In this document: in pieces, positions 45,713 through 55,599 of the stretch
Layout of the letters: every line of letters begins with the position of its first letter
Numbering within the stretch: the first letter of the stretch is position 1
Assembly: GCF_000439085.1 (NCBI RefSeq)
Contig: NZ_AUUA01000004.1
Coordinates: forward strand, 1 to 64,000
Reading direction: 5' to 3'
DNA: 64,000 nt
Source of the DNA: Leminorella grimontii ATCC 33999 = DSM 5078
GTDB taxonomy: Bacteria; Pseudomonadota; Gammaproteobacteria; Enterobacterales; Enterobacteriaceae
The notes under the pieces: model-generated
Seen by the model: only the letters and a program-made list of their open reading frames with translations
Told to the model about the DNA's origin: nothing
The model's database searches: none
Position numbers and translations under genes: made by a program

Positions 45713-48250
45713 ATGATAAATAAGAGTAGGCACCCAAAGCGAAAGAAGCGCTACGTTTTCCTTTTCTTACCCCTATTTTTTCTTGGCTCATCTTCCATTT
45801 ATGCCGCAGAGTCAACCGACATTACGTTTAATGCCAGCTTCCTGAAAGGCGTTTCTCTGTCACAGGAAGACCTGTCCTCTTTGCTTAAAGATGACGGCGG
45901 TCCCGCCGTCAGCGGCAGCTATTTCGTTGAGATTTACGTTAACGGCTCGTTTTTTACCAACGACAGCGTCGAGTTTCAGCCGAATGAAAAGGGCGAGGTG
46001 CGCCCGTGTATTCCCCTACCGCTGTTGCTACAGGCCGGCGTGTTTAAATCAAAAATAGCGCCCGAGCAGGCCTCCCGCGAGTGCCTTTTCCTGGAGCAGG
46101 GGTTGGAGGGCGCAACCACTTCGTTTAATCAGGAAAACCTGCGCCTGGAGCTGTCCATCCCGCAGGCGTCTCTTGCCGGAACGGTCAGGGGCTACGTTTC
46201 CCCCGACGACTGGAATGAGGGAAACAGCGCCCTGTTTGTCAGCTATTCCGGCAACTACTTTAACAGCCAAAACCGACAAGGGGGCCCGCGCAACGAGTCT
46301 GTCTATTTTTACCTGCGCGACGGCGTCAATCTCGGCGCCTGGCAAATCCGAAACAGCAGCAACGTTCGCTATACCCCGGACGACGGCGCCAAATTCAACT
46401 CGGCGGGTACCTATCTGCAGCGCGCGCTGCCGGGCATTCAGTCGCAGCTGATTGCCGGTGAAACCTCAACCACCAATACCATTTTCAGCCCCTTTAGCTT
46501 TAAGGGCGCGACGTTGAAAAGCGACGAGCGAATGCTCTCGCCGAACCAGCAGGGCTACGCGCCGGAGGTTCGCGGCATGGCTAATACCAACGCCCGGGTG
46601 TCGATCAAACAAAGCGGCAGAATTATCTATGAAACTACGGTGGCGCCGGGGCCGTTTGTTATCAACGACCTTTACCCAACGCTGAACTCGGGCGACCTGA
46701 CGGTAGAAGTGACGGAGTCGGACGGCCAGATCTACTCGTTTATTGTACCGTTCTCGTCGGTCACTAACTCCCTGCGCCCCGGCCTGTCGAAGTATTCCGT
46801 CACGCTGGGGAAAACGGACTCGGCGTACGTTAACGCCGAAAATACCAACTTTGCCGAAGTGACGTATGAACGGGGCATCAATAACGCCCTGACGGTTAAC
46901 GGCGGGCTACAGGCCGCGGATAACCACTATTATTCTGCCGCGACCGGCGCGGTGGTGGCGACGTCATGGGGCGCCTTCGGCGTTGGCGGTTCGTTTTCTC
47001 AAGCAAAGACGGCCGACGGCAGCCGACAGGGCTGGCAGTTGGATACGCAGTACAGCAAGACCTTCTCTGCAACGGAAACGACGGTCTCCATGGCTGGCTA
47101 CCGCTACTCCAGCGATGGCTACCGCACCCTTAGCGACAGCCTGTCCTACGGCTCGACGCCGTATTACGTCGATGACGATCGCGTCACAACGCGCTCTACG
47201 TCCTATCAGCAGCGCCAGCGCCTGGAAGTTTCGCTCAGCCAGAACCTTTCCGGCTACGGCTCCGTGTTTGCCAACGCCCTGTGGCAGGACTATTACGACA
47301 GCAGGTCAAGCAATAGGCAGTATCAGGTGGGCTATCAGAACTCGCTGGGCAAGGTGTCTTACAGCATTACCGCCGCCCGGCAGATGTCTACCGCCGACAG
47401 CGGCAGGAAAGAGTACGACGACGTGGTGACGCTGTCGTTTCGGGTGCCGCTCGGGACGCGAACGTCGCTCTCTTCCCACGTGAGCCATTACGGAAAGGGC
47501 GGCACCAATGCGACAGCCGGCGTCAGCGGCACGCTGGGGGAAGGAAACGACTATTCTTACGGTGTTAACGTCGCCTATGACGCCAATAATTCGGCCAACA
47601 GCATCTCCGGCAACCTCAATCACCAGAACTCGTTTGGCAACTGGGGCGTCGGCTACAGCCATTCCGACGTCAGCCGCACCTATTCGGCAACTGCCCAAGG
47701 CGCGGTGGTGGTCCACGGCGGCGGAGTGACGCTGGGGCCTTATCTGGGCGATACGTTTGGCATTATTGAAGTGCCGAACGGTAAAGGCGTGCAGGTGACC
47801 AACGTGTCCGGCCTTGAGCTTAACGGCTCGGGCTATGCCATTATTCCGTCTCTGGTGCCCTATCGTTACAACCATATTACGCTTGACCCGAAAGGGATAG
47901 GAAACAGCGTGGAGCTGGAGGAGACCCAAAAGCGCGTGGCTCCCTATGCGGGGGCTATTCCGATGATGACCTTCAAGACGCGGACCGGCTATTCGGTGCT
48001 GATTGAAAGCCTGACGGACGACGGCAGGCCGTTGCCGATTGGCCTTGACGTCTATGACGAATCCGATGCGTCTATTGGCATCATCGGCCCCGGCAGTCGG
48101 GTTTATGGCCGAGTGGCCAGGCTGGCGGGCGAGCTGTACGTCAAGCCTTACGGCAAGAGTGAAAAATGCACTATACGCTATGAGATTGATGAAAAAGAAA
48201 AGGATGAGATCTTGATTCAGCTTTTGTCCCCCTGTGTTGCGGTGAGATGA
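45713..48250 (+). CDS. fimbrial outer-membrane usher protein
   Basis: The 845-residue usher has a signal peptide (about 1-35), a beta-domain, the plug-containing 24-stranded barrel and C-terminal domains. It shows FNASFLKGVSLSQEDLS at the N-terminus, FSFKGATLKSDERMLSP and YAPEVRGMANTNARVSIKQSG, the standard PapC/FimD signature. The C-terminus has the usual cysteine pair (GKSEKCTIRYE, LLSPCVAV). It overlaps the second chaperone gene by four bases (ATGA). Confidence 0.94.
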   Translation: MINKSRHPKRKKRYVFLFLPLFFLGSSSIYAAESTDITFNASFLKGVSLSQEDLSSLLKDDGGPAVSGSYFVEIYVNGSFFTNDSVEFQPNEKGEVRPCIPLPLLLQAGVFKSKIAPEQASRECLFLEQGLEGATTSFNQENLRLELSIPQASLAGTVRGYVSPDDWNEGNSALFVSYSGNYFNSQNRQGGPRNESVYFYLRDGVNLGAWQIRNSSNVRYTPDDGAKFNSAGTYLQRALPGIQSQLIAGETSTTNTIFSPFSFKGATLKSDERMLSPNQQGYAPEVRGMANTNARVSIKQSGRIIYETTVAPGPFVINDLYPTLNSGDLTVEVTESDGQIYSFIVPFSSVTNSLRPGLSKYSVTLGKTDSAYVNAENTNFAEVTYERGINNALTVNGGLQAADNHYYSAATGAVVATSWGAFGVGGSFSQAKTADGSRQGWQLDTQYSKTFSATETTVSMAGYRYSSDGYRTLSDSLSYGSTPYYVDDDRVTTRSTSYQQRQRLEVSLSQNLSGYGSVFANALWQDYYDSRSSNRQYQVGYQNSLGKVSYSITAARQMSTADSGRKEYDDVVTLSFRVPLGTRTSLSSHVSHYGKGGTNATAGVSGTLGEGNDYSYGVNVAYDANNSANSISGNLNHQNSFGNWGVGYSHSDVSRTYSATAQGAVVVHGGGVTLGPYLGDTFGIIEVPNGKGVQVTNVSGLELNGSGYAIIPSLVPYRYNHITLDPKGIGNSVELEETQKRVAPYAGAIPMMTFKTRTGYSVLIESLTDDGRPLPIGLDVYDESDASIGIIGPGSRVYGRVARLAGELYVKPYGKSEKCTIRYEIDEKEKDEILIQLLSPCVAVR

Positions 48251-49017
48251 GGATAGTCACTATGTTGAACGGCGAGCTGGCTTTTTTAGTCGTGCGCTTC
48301 CTGCGGCTTTTCCTCGTACTGACGCTTATCGGCTACGGCGCTTCGGTTAGGGCCGACGCTGGGCTGCTGATAGATAAAACCCGGCTGGTTTTTCCCGCCA
48401 CTTCAAAAGAAGAGACGCTGTATATACACAACGTAAACAGCTATCCGGTGATGGTGCAGAACTGGATTGACGACGGCGACATCGATGCCGATCTGGGTAC
48501 GCTGAAAACGCCACTGCTGGTCGTTCCTCCACTGTTTAAGCTACAGCCGAACGAAAGTAAGTCGGTCAGGGTTATCCTCGGCCGCCACCGTCTCCCCGCC
48601 GAGCGAGAGAGCGTTTTTTGGCTTAACGTACAGATGATCCCGCCGGTTGACCCCAACAAAACGAACGGCCTGGCCGTGTCGGTACGCACCAGAATGAAGG
48701 TGTTCTATCGGCCCGAATCCCTTATTAAAGGCGGTTCAACCGCTTGGATCCAGAAGGTGACGTGTTCAGCCGGGCAGGGTAGCGCTGCGTATATAGAGTG
48801 CGTTAATCCGACGCCGTACTATGCGACGGTGGACGCGCTGACGCTGAGCTTTAGCCGTTCGGCGTCAGTCAAGACGATGGATGGATTTATGCTCGCGCCG
48901 TATGACAGGCAGCGCTATGCCGTCTCTACGGTAAAAGGGCTTAGCGTGATAACGCTCTCGCTGGTAAATGATGACGGTTATGTAGAAAAGAAAACGGTCA
49001 ACGTCCGCGAGCGTTAG
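48247..49017 (+). CDS. periplasmic fimbrial chaperone (PapD/FimC type) 2
   Basis: The 256-residue protein follows the usher with a four-base overlap. LLIDKTRLVFPATSKEETL, VVPPLFKLQPNESKSVRVIL and LPAERESVFWLNVQMIPP define the PapD family. The signal peptide spans roughly residues 10-37; an ATG at 48262 is an alternative start. Two chaperones per operon often serve separate subunits, here perhaps pilin and adhesin. It ends the operon. Confidence 0.9.
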   Translation: MRIVTMLNGELAFLVVRFLRLFLVLTLIGYGASVRADAGLLIDKTRLVFPATSKEETLYIHNVNSYPVMVQNWIDDGDIDADLGTLKTPLLVVPPLFKLQPNESKSVRVILGRHRLPAERESVFWLNVQMIPPVDPNKTNGLAVSVRTRMKVFYRPESLIKGGSTAWIQKVTCSAGQGSAAYIECVNPTPYYATVDALTLSFSRSASVKTMDGFMLAPYDRQRYAVSTVKGLSVITLSLVNDDGYVEKKTVNVRER

Positions 49018-49051
49018 CGTTTTTAACGCAAGGCGAATTGGCCAAAAAAGA

Positions 49052-49084
49052 GCCCCTGTTCCGGTTAGAGGGGGGAGCAGGGGC
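49052..49084 (+). terminator. probable terminator of fimbrial operon
   Basis: GCCCCTG and CAGGGGC pair around a loop, about 35 bases after the last stop codon. It is also usable on the opposite strand for the convergent gene. Confidence 0.55.
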
Positions 49085-49163
49085 AAGGGGTATACAAGGA
49101 AATAATTATAGTTATTGGTATTCGGCGAGCGCCCCGCAGGCCTTCAGCGGGCGCTGAAAAACG

Positions 49164-50546
49164 CTAGATGACCGTTTTCGTCAACCACTGGGCCAGTTCG
49201 GCGACCGAGTGGTTCTCTATATTCGCCACCAGTTCAATCACCTTTTCAGTCGCCTGTGGCGTCAGGATGCCGCTGACGTTGTCGCGAAACTTTTGTTCAA
49301 CGTCGCAGCTACGCATCGGATTCTCCGGGTTGCCATAGTTGACGTTCAGGCGCTTCGTCACTTCGCGGCCGTCTTTAAGCGTCACGGTAATGAAGCCGGG
49401 GAAGTAGGTTGGGAAGGGAATTTCGCCCTTCTCGCAGTAACGGTAGGACACCTTCTTCGACAGTTCCAGCACGTCGGCGCGGGTAAGCTGCTCGGGGCGG
49501 AACGACTTCAGGCTTAATCCATCGTCAATCATGCCTGAAGCGACCAGATAGGGCAGGCTGAACTTGGCGGCGTAGGGCGTTTTTGGCTCGAACTTGGTGT
49601 CCAGCGGCTCACAAATCAGCGCAGAGGCGATCGGGTCGACGACGCAGTGAATGCGTTCGACGTCTTCAGGCCTGATGCCGTCCTTCAGCAGCATGCGGGC
49701 GCAGTCGACGGTCGCATGGGCGAAGTGGCAGCACGGATAGGGCTTAATGGATACGCGCAGCATTTCCCAACGGTCGTCCAGCTCGCTGCACACCTCGGCG
49801 GGATCCGCTTCGTTTTGAATACCGTGAGTGACGTACAGGCCAAAGCGGCCTTCAAAGATAGTGAGGGGGCCTGTCATACCCGCATCGGCCAGATAGGCGG
49901 ACAGTATGCCTGAGTGGGCCGCCCAGCCCGCATGGAAGCACTTGGCCGAGGAGCTGTTGGTCAGGTATTCCGCAACGCCGGACGCCTGGCTGCCCGCCAG
50001 GCCAATGGCGTGGGCGCAGGCTTCGGGCGAGAGCTTCAGCAGGCGTGCGGCGCTGCTGACGGCGCCGAAAATGCCGGCGATAGCGGTAGAGTGGAAACCG
50101 CGCTTGTGAAAACTGCCCTTGGAGGCAAGGCCGACGCGAGCCGCCACTTCCCAGCCGATGACGTAGGCGGCGAGCATGTCTTTGCTGCTAAGGTTGAGGT
50201 CTTCCGCCAGCGCGATGACCAGCGGCACCAGCACGGCGCTGCCGTGAGCGATGGAGTCGGTATGGGTATCGTCGAAGTCCAGCACGTGCGAAGCGATGCC
50301 GTTGGCCAGCGCGGCGTAAGCCGGAGACAGTTTGAATTCGCTTCCCCACACGTGGCACTTGCCCTGAGTATTCGGCATGGCGTTCAAACCGTTGCGTCCG
50401 TTGATGCCGTTGGCCTGTACGGTGCCCGCCAGCGCTACGCCGAGCGTGTCCAACAGGTGGAGCTTGGCGCGCTCGATAACGTGGGGGGGAATAGTGTCAA
50501 AGCTTTTGCTGGTAATAAACTGACTAAGTTGTTCGCTGTAAGTCAT
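49164..50546 (-). CDS. MmgE/PrpD family protein (dehydratase/decarboxylase type)
   Basis: The 460-residue protein matches the MmgE/PrpD family (2-methylcitrate dehydratase, cis-aconitate decarboxylase, iminodisuccinate epimerase). VLDFDDTHTDSIAHGSAVLVP, FHKRGFHSTAIAGIFGA and KPYPCCHFAHATVDCA contain the conserved Asp, His and Lys/Cys positions. It is cytoplasmic. It belongs by orientation with the lyase gene upstream of it (50940-52304), although a terminator and a repeat lie between them. Exact reaction is unknown. Confidence 0.85.
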   Translation of the reverse strand: MTYSEQLSQFITSKSFDTIPPHVIERAKLHLLDTLGVALAGTVQANGINGRNGLNAMPNTQGKCHVWGSEFKLSPAYAALANGIASHVLDFDDTHTDSIAHGSAVLVPLVIALAEDLNLSSKDMLAAYVIGWEVAARVGLASKGSFHKRGFHSTAIAGIFGAVSSAARLLKLSPEACAHAIGLAGSQASGVAEYLTNSSSAKCFHAGWAAHSGILSAYLADAGMTGPLTIFEGRFGLYVTHGIQNEADPAEVCSELDDRWEMLRVSIKPYPCCHFAHATVDCARMLLKDGIRPEDVERIHCVVDPIASALICEPLDTKFEPKTPYAAKFSLPYLVASGMIDDGLSLKSFRPEQLTRADVLELSKKVSYRYCEKGEIPFPTYFPGFITVTLKDGREVTKRLNVNYGNPENPMRSCDVEQKFRDNVSGILTPQATEKVIELVANIENHSVAELAQWLTKTVI

Positions 50547-50705
50547 GGTATCAATTCCAAAATAGGGGCAGGGCTTATTTCATCTGGCCGTATGCCGTTT
50601 GACGCTAACGGTGTGCACACCGCGTTTGCTACGACCCGATGAAATAAACGCTGTATTGTGCTTGAAAAATTAGACTGCTTATAAACCGTCCTAATAAGCC
50701 CCAGA

Positions 50706-50784
50706 GGATATTCCGGCCGAAAATACAACCTGCTTATATCACCACGGTGCTCGGCCGGAAGAGCGCCTGTATTAGCTTTGGGAG
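50706..50784 (+). repeat. 79-base dispersed repeat, copy 2
   Basis: This copy is the opposite-strand counterpart of 23490-23568 (68 of 79 bases identical, no gaps). It has CCGGCCGA...TCGGCCGG ends and the inner TGCTTATATCACCA. It is followed to 50865 by a further partly palindromic stretch (CGGCGGG ... CCCGCCG). The interval 50547-50939 holds no gene. Confidence 0.8.
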
Positions 50785-50908
50785 CGCGGCGGGCCTAGCC
50801 CTCCTACGGGCACTTCGTTGGCTTACGCCAAGTCGACCCCAACGGAGGCCTCTCCCGCCGTTTGACCCTGTAAGTTTTATCCAAAACTGTTGTCAACAAT
50901 CTCAAATA

Positions 50909-50926
50909 CGGGGCCGCGAGGCCCCG
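50909..50926 (-). terminator. terminator after fumarase-superfamily lyase gene
   Basis: CGGGGCC and GGCCCCG pair around a four-base loop, 14 bases past the lyase stop, followed on the minus strand by TATTTGAG. Confidence 0.7.
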
Positions 50927-50939
50927 AAGTCGAGAGGGA

Positions 50940-52304
50940 TCAGTTAAGCCAGCCGCTGGCTTTGACCTCAGCCACGACGCGGTCGACCTGATCCGGCGCG
51001 TTGCCGACGTAGGTGGTAGGATCCAGAACGGCGTCAAGCTCTTCTTTGGTCATCGCCGCCTTGATGCGCGGATCGTCAGACAGCGCCTGAGCGAAGGTGC
51101 CGCCGTCTTCCAGGCCGTGCATGGCCGCTTCGTACACCAGTTCATGAGCGGTTTGCTTACCGACTTTTTCCGACAGTACGAACATCACGCGCTCTGCCAG
51201 CATAAAGCCGCCGAGGATATCGAGATTGCTGCGCATTTTGTCTTTCTTCACGTGCAGGCCGGACAGAGTGAACTTCATGTTGTCCAGAATAACTGAAAGC
51301 ATCAGGCAGATTTCCGGCAGAACTTTCCATTCCATTTTCCAGATGGCGCCGTCGCGCTCGTGCTGGTGCTTCATCAGGTCGAGCAGGATAGAGACGTTGC
51401 CTTTCAGCGTATTGCTGACGCAGGAAGCGTTTTCGGTGATAGCCGGGTTGCGCTTGTGGGGCATGGTGGAAGAACCGACCTGGCCTTTGCCGAACGGCTC
51501 GGCCACTTCGTCAAACTCGTTGTGCGCCAGCAGCAGGATTTCGTTGGCGATTTTACCCAGCGTCGCGCTGACCATGCCAAGCACCATGCCGTACTCGCAG
51601 AAGCGATCGCGGGCAGGCTGCCAGGAGATTTCCGGTACGCCCAGCTCCAGGCGCGCCAGTACGCGTTTTTCCAGCTCGTCGGCGCGCTCGCCGAAGGAGG
51701 CTTTGGTACCGACGGCGCCGACGACGCTGCCGACGAACAGGCGAGGCTCCAGCTGAACCAGACGCTCATGATGGCGCATCAATTCAGCAAGCCAAATAGC
51801 GGTTTTATGGCCGAAGGTGATAGGAATGGCCTGAAGGGCCAGGGTGCGGCCGGCCATCGGCGTATTGCGATGCTCTTCAGACAGTTTCAGCAGTGAACGG
51901 CCGATGTCCTGCAGGTCGCGCAGGATGATTTTGTGGGCCATTTTGAATTGCAGCACCATGCCGGTATCCATGACGTCCTGGGTGGTCGGGCCGAAGTGCA
52001 CGTATTCGCCGAAGCCGTTTGCACAGGCGTGCTCAAGGCCGCGGATGGTGGGAACCAGCGGGTGCTTGGTCAGGCGAACCTGTTCAAGAATGAAGTCCAT
52101 GTCCAGACGTTCAAGCTTGGCGCAGGCGACGATTTCGTCTGCGGCTTCCTGCGGAATGATACCCATTTTGGCCTGTTCGATAGCCAGGGCCGCTTCATAG
52201 TCCAACCACATTTGCATGCGGACGTTGTCGGAAAATACTTGACGCATCTCTTCGGTGGACCAGAGATTTTTTAGCAGTACTGAGTCAAAAACGCTGGTAG
52301 ACAT
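50940..52304 (-). CDS. fumarase/aspartase-superfamily lyase (adenylosuccinate lyase-like)
   Basis: The 454-residue protein has the superfamily signature GSSTMPHKRNPAITEN and the catalytic helix regions FGPTTQDVMDTG and HKTAIWLAELMRHHERL; the flexible SSxMPxKxN loop holds the catalytic serine. Members cleave C-N or C-O (rarely C-S) bonds to release fumarate or lactonise muconates. The surroundings are not purine genes, so it is unlikely to be the housekeeping PurB. The start at 52304 follows AGGAG; a longer open frame upstream lacks a ribosome site. Confidence 0.85.
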   Translation of the reverse strand: MSTSVFDSVLLKNLWSTEEMRQVFSDNVRMQMWLDYEAALAIEQAKMGIIPQEAADEIVACAKLERLDMDFILEQVRLTKHPLVPTIRGLEHACANGFGEYVHFGPTTQDVMDTGMVLQFKMAHKIILRDLQDIGRSLLKLSEEHRNTPMAGRTLALQAIPITFGHKTAIWLAELMRHHERLVQLEPRLFVGSVVGAVGTKASFGERADELEKRVLARLELGVPEISWQPARDRFCEYGMVLGMVSATLGKIANEILLLAHNEFDEVAEPFGKGQVGSSTMPHKRNPAITENASCVSNTLKGNVSILLDLMKHQHERDGAIWKMEWKVLPEICLMLSVILDNMKFTLSGLHVKKDKMRSNLDILGGFMLAERVMFVLSEKVGKQTAHELVYEAAMHGLEDGGTFAQALSDDPRIKAAMTKEELDAVLDPTTYVGNAPDQVDRVVAEVKASGWLN

Positions 52305-52887
52305 ACATTTATCTCCTGATAATTGATTTATTCTAAATAGACGAAAGCCAGACACTTTAAATATGTGAATGCAATTAAAGATATTGTGATTTTTTTGTGA
52401 CAATAATCTTCGGATTGAATTAAGTGTCCAATAATGCCAAAAGATAAACAAGGTGTTTTATACCGATATTGCATTAGTAATATTTAACCGTTCTTAAATA
52501 TTACTAATGTTTTGCTAAAATGGCTTTTTTCTCCGTTTTCTCATTTTTTATTTTTTGCGAGGTATCTTCCTGTTATTGGTATAACTTGTTGTTTTGTTTT
52601 TGTATTTTTCTTATATTAGTTCGGCTTTAACAATCTTCAATATAATTAATGTATTAAAGTGAGATCGGGATCAATGTTTGACTAGCTACGGATTTTTTAC
52701 TTGATCCTTCGGTGGTAGTTTCGAAAAAGAAGGTAAGAAATATAGGCGCATTTACTTAGCAAAATAATTATAGACACATCTTGGATACATAACGATTGTT
52801 TCAGTGTTTATTGATGGTTTATTTATTATTACACATCAGTGAATGGTCAATATTTCGGCAAATATTCTATATGAGGAGCAAATAATA
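52305..52887. promoter_or_regulatory. AT-rich divergent promoter region of the lyase and PLP-enzyme genes
   Basis: This 583-base stretch is unusually AT-rich and has no supported gene. It separates the divergent lyase and PLP-enzyme genes and must contain both promoters. A regulator gene is not adjacent, so control comes from elsewhere. Confidence 0.5.
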
Positions 52888-54060
52888 ATGACTCAAACGC
52901 GTAAAACTCGGCTAATTCATGGTGGTAGAGGACAGGCTCGCGATATTGGTCCGGTAAACCCGCCGGTCATGAGAGCCAGCACCATTCTTTTCGACTCCAT
53001 CACGACCTGGCGCGACGCCCGTAAGCGCAGAGAGACTGAACGTCTTCTCAGCTACGGCGCACGCGGAACGGAAACCGCATTTGCTCTGGAAGAGCTGGTC
53101 ACCGAACTGGAAGGTGGATATCGCGCACAGCTGTTCCCGACCGGGCTTGCCGCTATCGCGATGACTATCATGGGCTATGCTCATGCCGGTGGACACGTAC
53201 TGTTTGCCGACTCTGTCTATGCGCCGGTACGTAATATTGCCAAGAGCTTCCTTACGCCGAACAACATCAGCTTCGACTTTTTCAAAACCGACGGCAGTGA
53301 CTTTGAAGCCAAACTCCGCCCGAATACTCAACTAGTGTTTGCCGAGTCTCCCGGCTCCTTGCTTTATGAAATGCTGGATCTGCCCGAAATCTGCCGTATC
53401 GCTCACGAACGCAACATTCCGGTCGCGGTGGACAATACCTGGGGCTCTGCATGGCTCTATAACCCTCTGAAATTGGGCGCAGACGTGTCCGTTATCGCAG
53501 CGACCAAGTACCTGTGCGGCCACTCCGACGTGATGATGGGCATCATGGTGGCTAACGAGGAAGCCTGGAAAAAAATTGGCGATCTGCCGGAGGCATTAGG
53601 GCAGGTGAGCAGCCCGGACGACGTGTCGCTGGTGCTGCGCGGCGTGAGAACGCTGAGCACTCGCCTGGCGGTTCACGGCCAGAGCGCGCTGACGGTGGCA
53701 AAGTGGCTGCAGCAGCGTCCCGAAGTTCTGAAAGTTTACTTCCCGGCACTGGAAGATCATCCGCGTCACGACCTGTACAAGCGCGACTGTAAGGGCGCCA
53801 ACGGCCTGTTGACCATCGAGCTGAAGCCAGAATATACGCTGGAAAAAGCGGAAGCGCTCATCGATGCGCTGGAACTTTTCGGCATTGGCGCATCCTGGGG
53901 CGGCTTTGAAAGTCTGGTTCTACCGGCCAACGTGAAAGATGCTCGCTCCGCGATAGATTGGAGCCAGCACGGACAGTGCATCCGTTTCCATATCGGCCTT
54001 GAAGACGTAAACGATCTGCTGGCCGATCTGGAGCAGGGATTTAAGGCGTTGAACGCCTGA
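52888..54060 (+). CDS. MetC-like cystathionine beta-lyase family PLP enzyme
   Basis: The 390-residue Cys/Met-metabolism PLP enzyme has NPPVMRASTILF, LSYGARGTETAFALEELV, AVDNTWGSAWLYNPLKLGAD and the PLP lysine in AATKYLCGHSDVMMG. It most resembles MetC, which splits cystathionine or cysteine S-conjugates to pyruvate, ammonia and a thiol. Location in a catabolic-looking cluster rather than with met genes suggests a different S-conjugate. Start at 52888, behind GAGGAGC. Confidence 0.87.
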   Translation: MTQTRKTRLIHGGRGQARDIGPVNPPVMRASTILFDSITTWRDARKRRETERLLSYGARGTETAFALEELVTELEGGYRAQLFPTGLAAIAMTIMGYAHAGGHVLFADSVYAPVRNIAKSFLTPNNISFDFFKTDGSDFEAKLRPNTQLVFAESPGSLLYEMLDLPEICRIAHERNIPVAVDNTWGSAWLYNPLKLGADVSVIAATKYLCGHSDVMMGIMVANEEAWKKIGDLPEALGQVSSPDDVSLVLRGVRTLSTRLAVHGQSALTVAKWLQQRPEVLKVYFPALEDHPRHDLYKRDCKGANGLLTIELKPEYTLEKAEALIDALELFGIGASWGGFESLVLPANVKDARSAIDWSQHGQCIRFHIGLEDVNDLLADLEQGFKALNA

Positions 54061-54132
54061 CGTTAACCGGCGGGCAGGTGTCTCTGCCCGCCAGTCATAG
54101 ACGGCGGAGCGCCGTTGATACGAGGAAAAATT

Positions 54133-55500
54133 ATGCTTGGCGTTATTCTCGCATTATTAGTGACCGCGCTGGTCATTTTTATGCTGGCGAAAGGCTATAA
54201 GCCTCAGCCGGTACTGCTGTTAGGGGGCCTGTTGCTGATGGGGCTGACGGTGGCGTTTGACCTCGGCACGCTGCTGCCGGAGAAAAAAACCACCAACTTT
54301 GAGTTTTTTGATATTTTTAAAGTCTTCAGCGACATTTTAAGTTCTCGGATGGCCGGGCTAGGTCTGACGCTGATGGCCATTGCCGGTTTTTCCCGCTATA
54401 TGGACCATGTCGGCGCCAGCAAGTCGCTGTTCGCGCTGTTTGAAAAGCCGCTGAAGTCCGTTCGTTCGCCGTACCTGCTGCTGGTCGTCGCTTTTCTGGT
54501 GACTCAGGTGCTGGTTATCTTCATTCCCAGCCACGCTGGCCTGGGGATGCTATTGATGGTAACCATGTATCCGATTCTGATCCGTACCGGCGTTAGCCCG
54601 CTGTCCGCGCTGGCGGTTATCGGTACCTGTCAGTTTATCGACCACGGGCCGGGGTCCGGCAACGTTATCATGGCGGCGAAAACCGCAGGCATCGATCCGG
54701 CCGTCTACTTCGTGCATCACCAGCTGCCGGTCACTATTCCTATTATTATCGCCGTTGCTGTTGCCCACTTTTTCGCACAGCGCTGGTGGGATAAGCGCGA
54801 AGGCTTCGTGTTTAATCAGGATGCGCTGGACAAAATCGACCATAACGACCACAGCCGTCCACCGCTGATCTACGCGCTGTTGCCGGTGGTGCCGCTGGTG
54901 TTGATTATCGGCTTTAGCCCGATCTTCAAGTCAGTCATCAAGATGGACGTCACTACCGCGATGATCATCAGTACCATCGTGGCGCTAATATTCGAATATT
55001 TCCGCCTGAAAAGCGCCAAGGCCGTTATGGACAGCTTCATGCTGTTCTTCGAAGGCATGGGCAAACAGTTTGTGCTGGTTGTTTCGCTGATTGTCTGTGG
55101 TGAAGTGTTCGCAAATGGCCTGCTGGCCGTTGGCGCGGTTGACACTATGATCACTGCGGCTCAAAACGCGGGCTTCGGCGTCGGCGCCATGATTATCGTT
55201 ATGAGCTTCATTCTGGCGCTGGCCGCCTTCCTGATGGGCTCCGGCAACGCGGCGTTCTTCTCCTTCGCTGCCCTGACGCCGAAAATCGCCGCCTTCCTGA
55301 AGGTTGACGTAGTAACGCTGATCCTGCCGATGCAGATCATGACCAGCTTTGGCCGCACGGTGTCGCCGATTACGGCGGCGATCGTTGCCATCGCGGGCAT
55401 CGCCGGCGTGTCTCCGTTCCAAATCGTTAAGCGTACGGCAATACCGATGGCGGTGGCCGCCATCGTGAACCTGGTGATGACGTTTGTCTATCTGGGATAA
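54133..55500 (+). CDS. DcuC-type C4-dicarboxylate transporter
   Basis: The 455-residue inner-membrane protein has about 12 segments and the DcuC pattern: LGLTLMAIAGFSRYMDHVGASKSL, FIPSHAGLGMLLMVTMYP, FIDHGPGSGNVIMAAK, FLMGSGNAAFFSFAALTP and TSFGRTVSPITAAIVAIAGIAG. DcuC effluxes succinate or exchanges fumarate for succinate under anaerobic conditions. It is co-directional with the PLP enzyme, 72 bases apart. GAGGAAAAATT precedes the ATG at 54133. Confidence 0.87.
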   Translation: MLGVILALLVTALVIFMLAKGYKPQPVLLLGGLLLMGLTVAFDLGTLLPEKKTTNFEFFDIFKVFSDILSSRMAGLGLTLMAIAGFSRYMDHVGASKSLFALFEKPLKSVRSPYLLLVVAFLVTQVLVIFIPSHAGLGMLLMVTMYPILIRTGVSPLSALAVIGTCQFIDHGPGSGNVIMAAKTAGIDPAVYFVHHQLPVTIPIIIAVAVAHFFAQRWWDKREGFVFNQDALDKIDHNDHSRPPLIYALLPVVPLVLIIGFSPIFKSVIKMDVTTAMIISTIVALIFEYFRLKSAKAVMDSFMLFFEGMGKQFVLVVSLIVCGEVFANGLLAVGAVDTMITAAQNAGFGVGAMIIVMSFILALAAFLMGSGNAAFFSFAALTPKIAAFLKVDVVTLILPMQIMTSFGRTVSPITAAIVAIAGIAGVSPFQIVKRTAIPMAVAAIVNLVMTFVYLG

Positions 55501-55599
55501 TTGGTTGTAAACAGTGGTATAAAAAACAGGCTCCGTTGAGAGCCGCCCAGCCCCGGAGGTTCACCGCTTTCGGGGCTTCATTACATAATCAGTCTTTCA

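Noticed and set aside
50940..52304. Assigning the lyase as purB
   Set aside because: Signature fits the superfamily, but the neighbourhood is catabolic and not purine-related.
50940..52451. Longer N-terminus for the fumarase-superfamily lyase
   Set aside because: The additional 49 residues are Ile/Phe/Asn-rich from AT-rich promoter DNA; a strong ribosome site fits the start at 52304.
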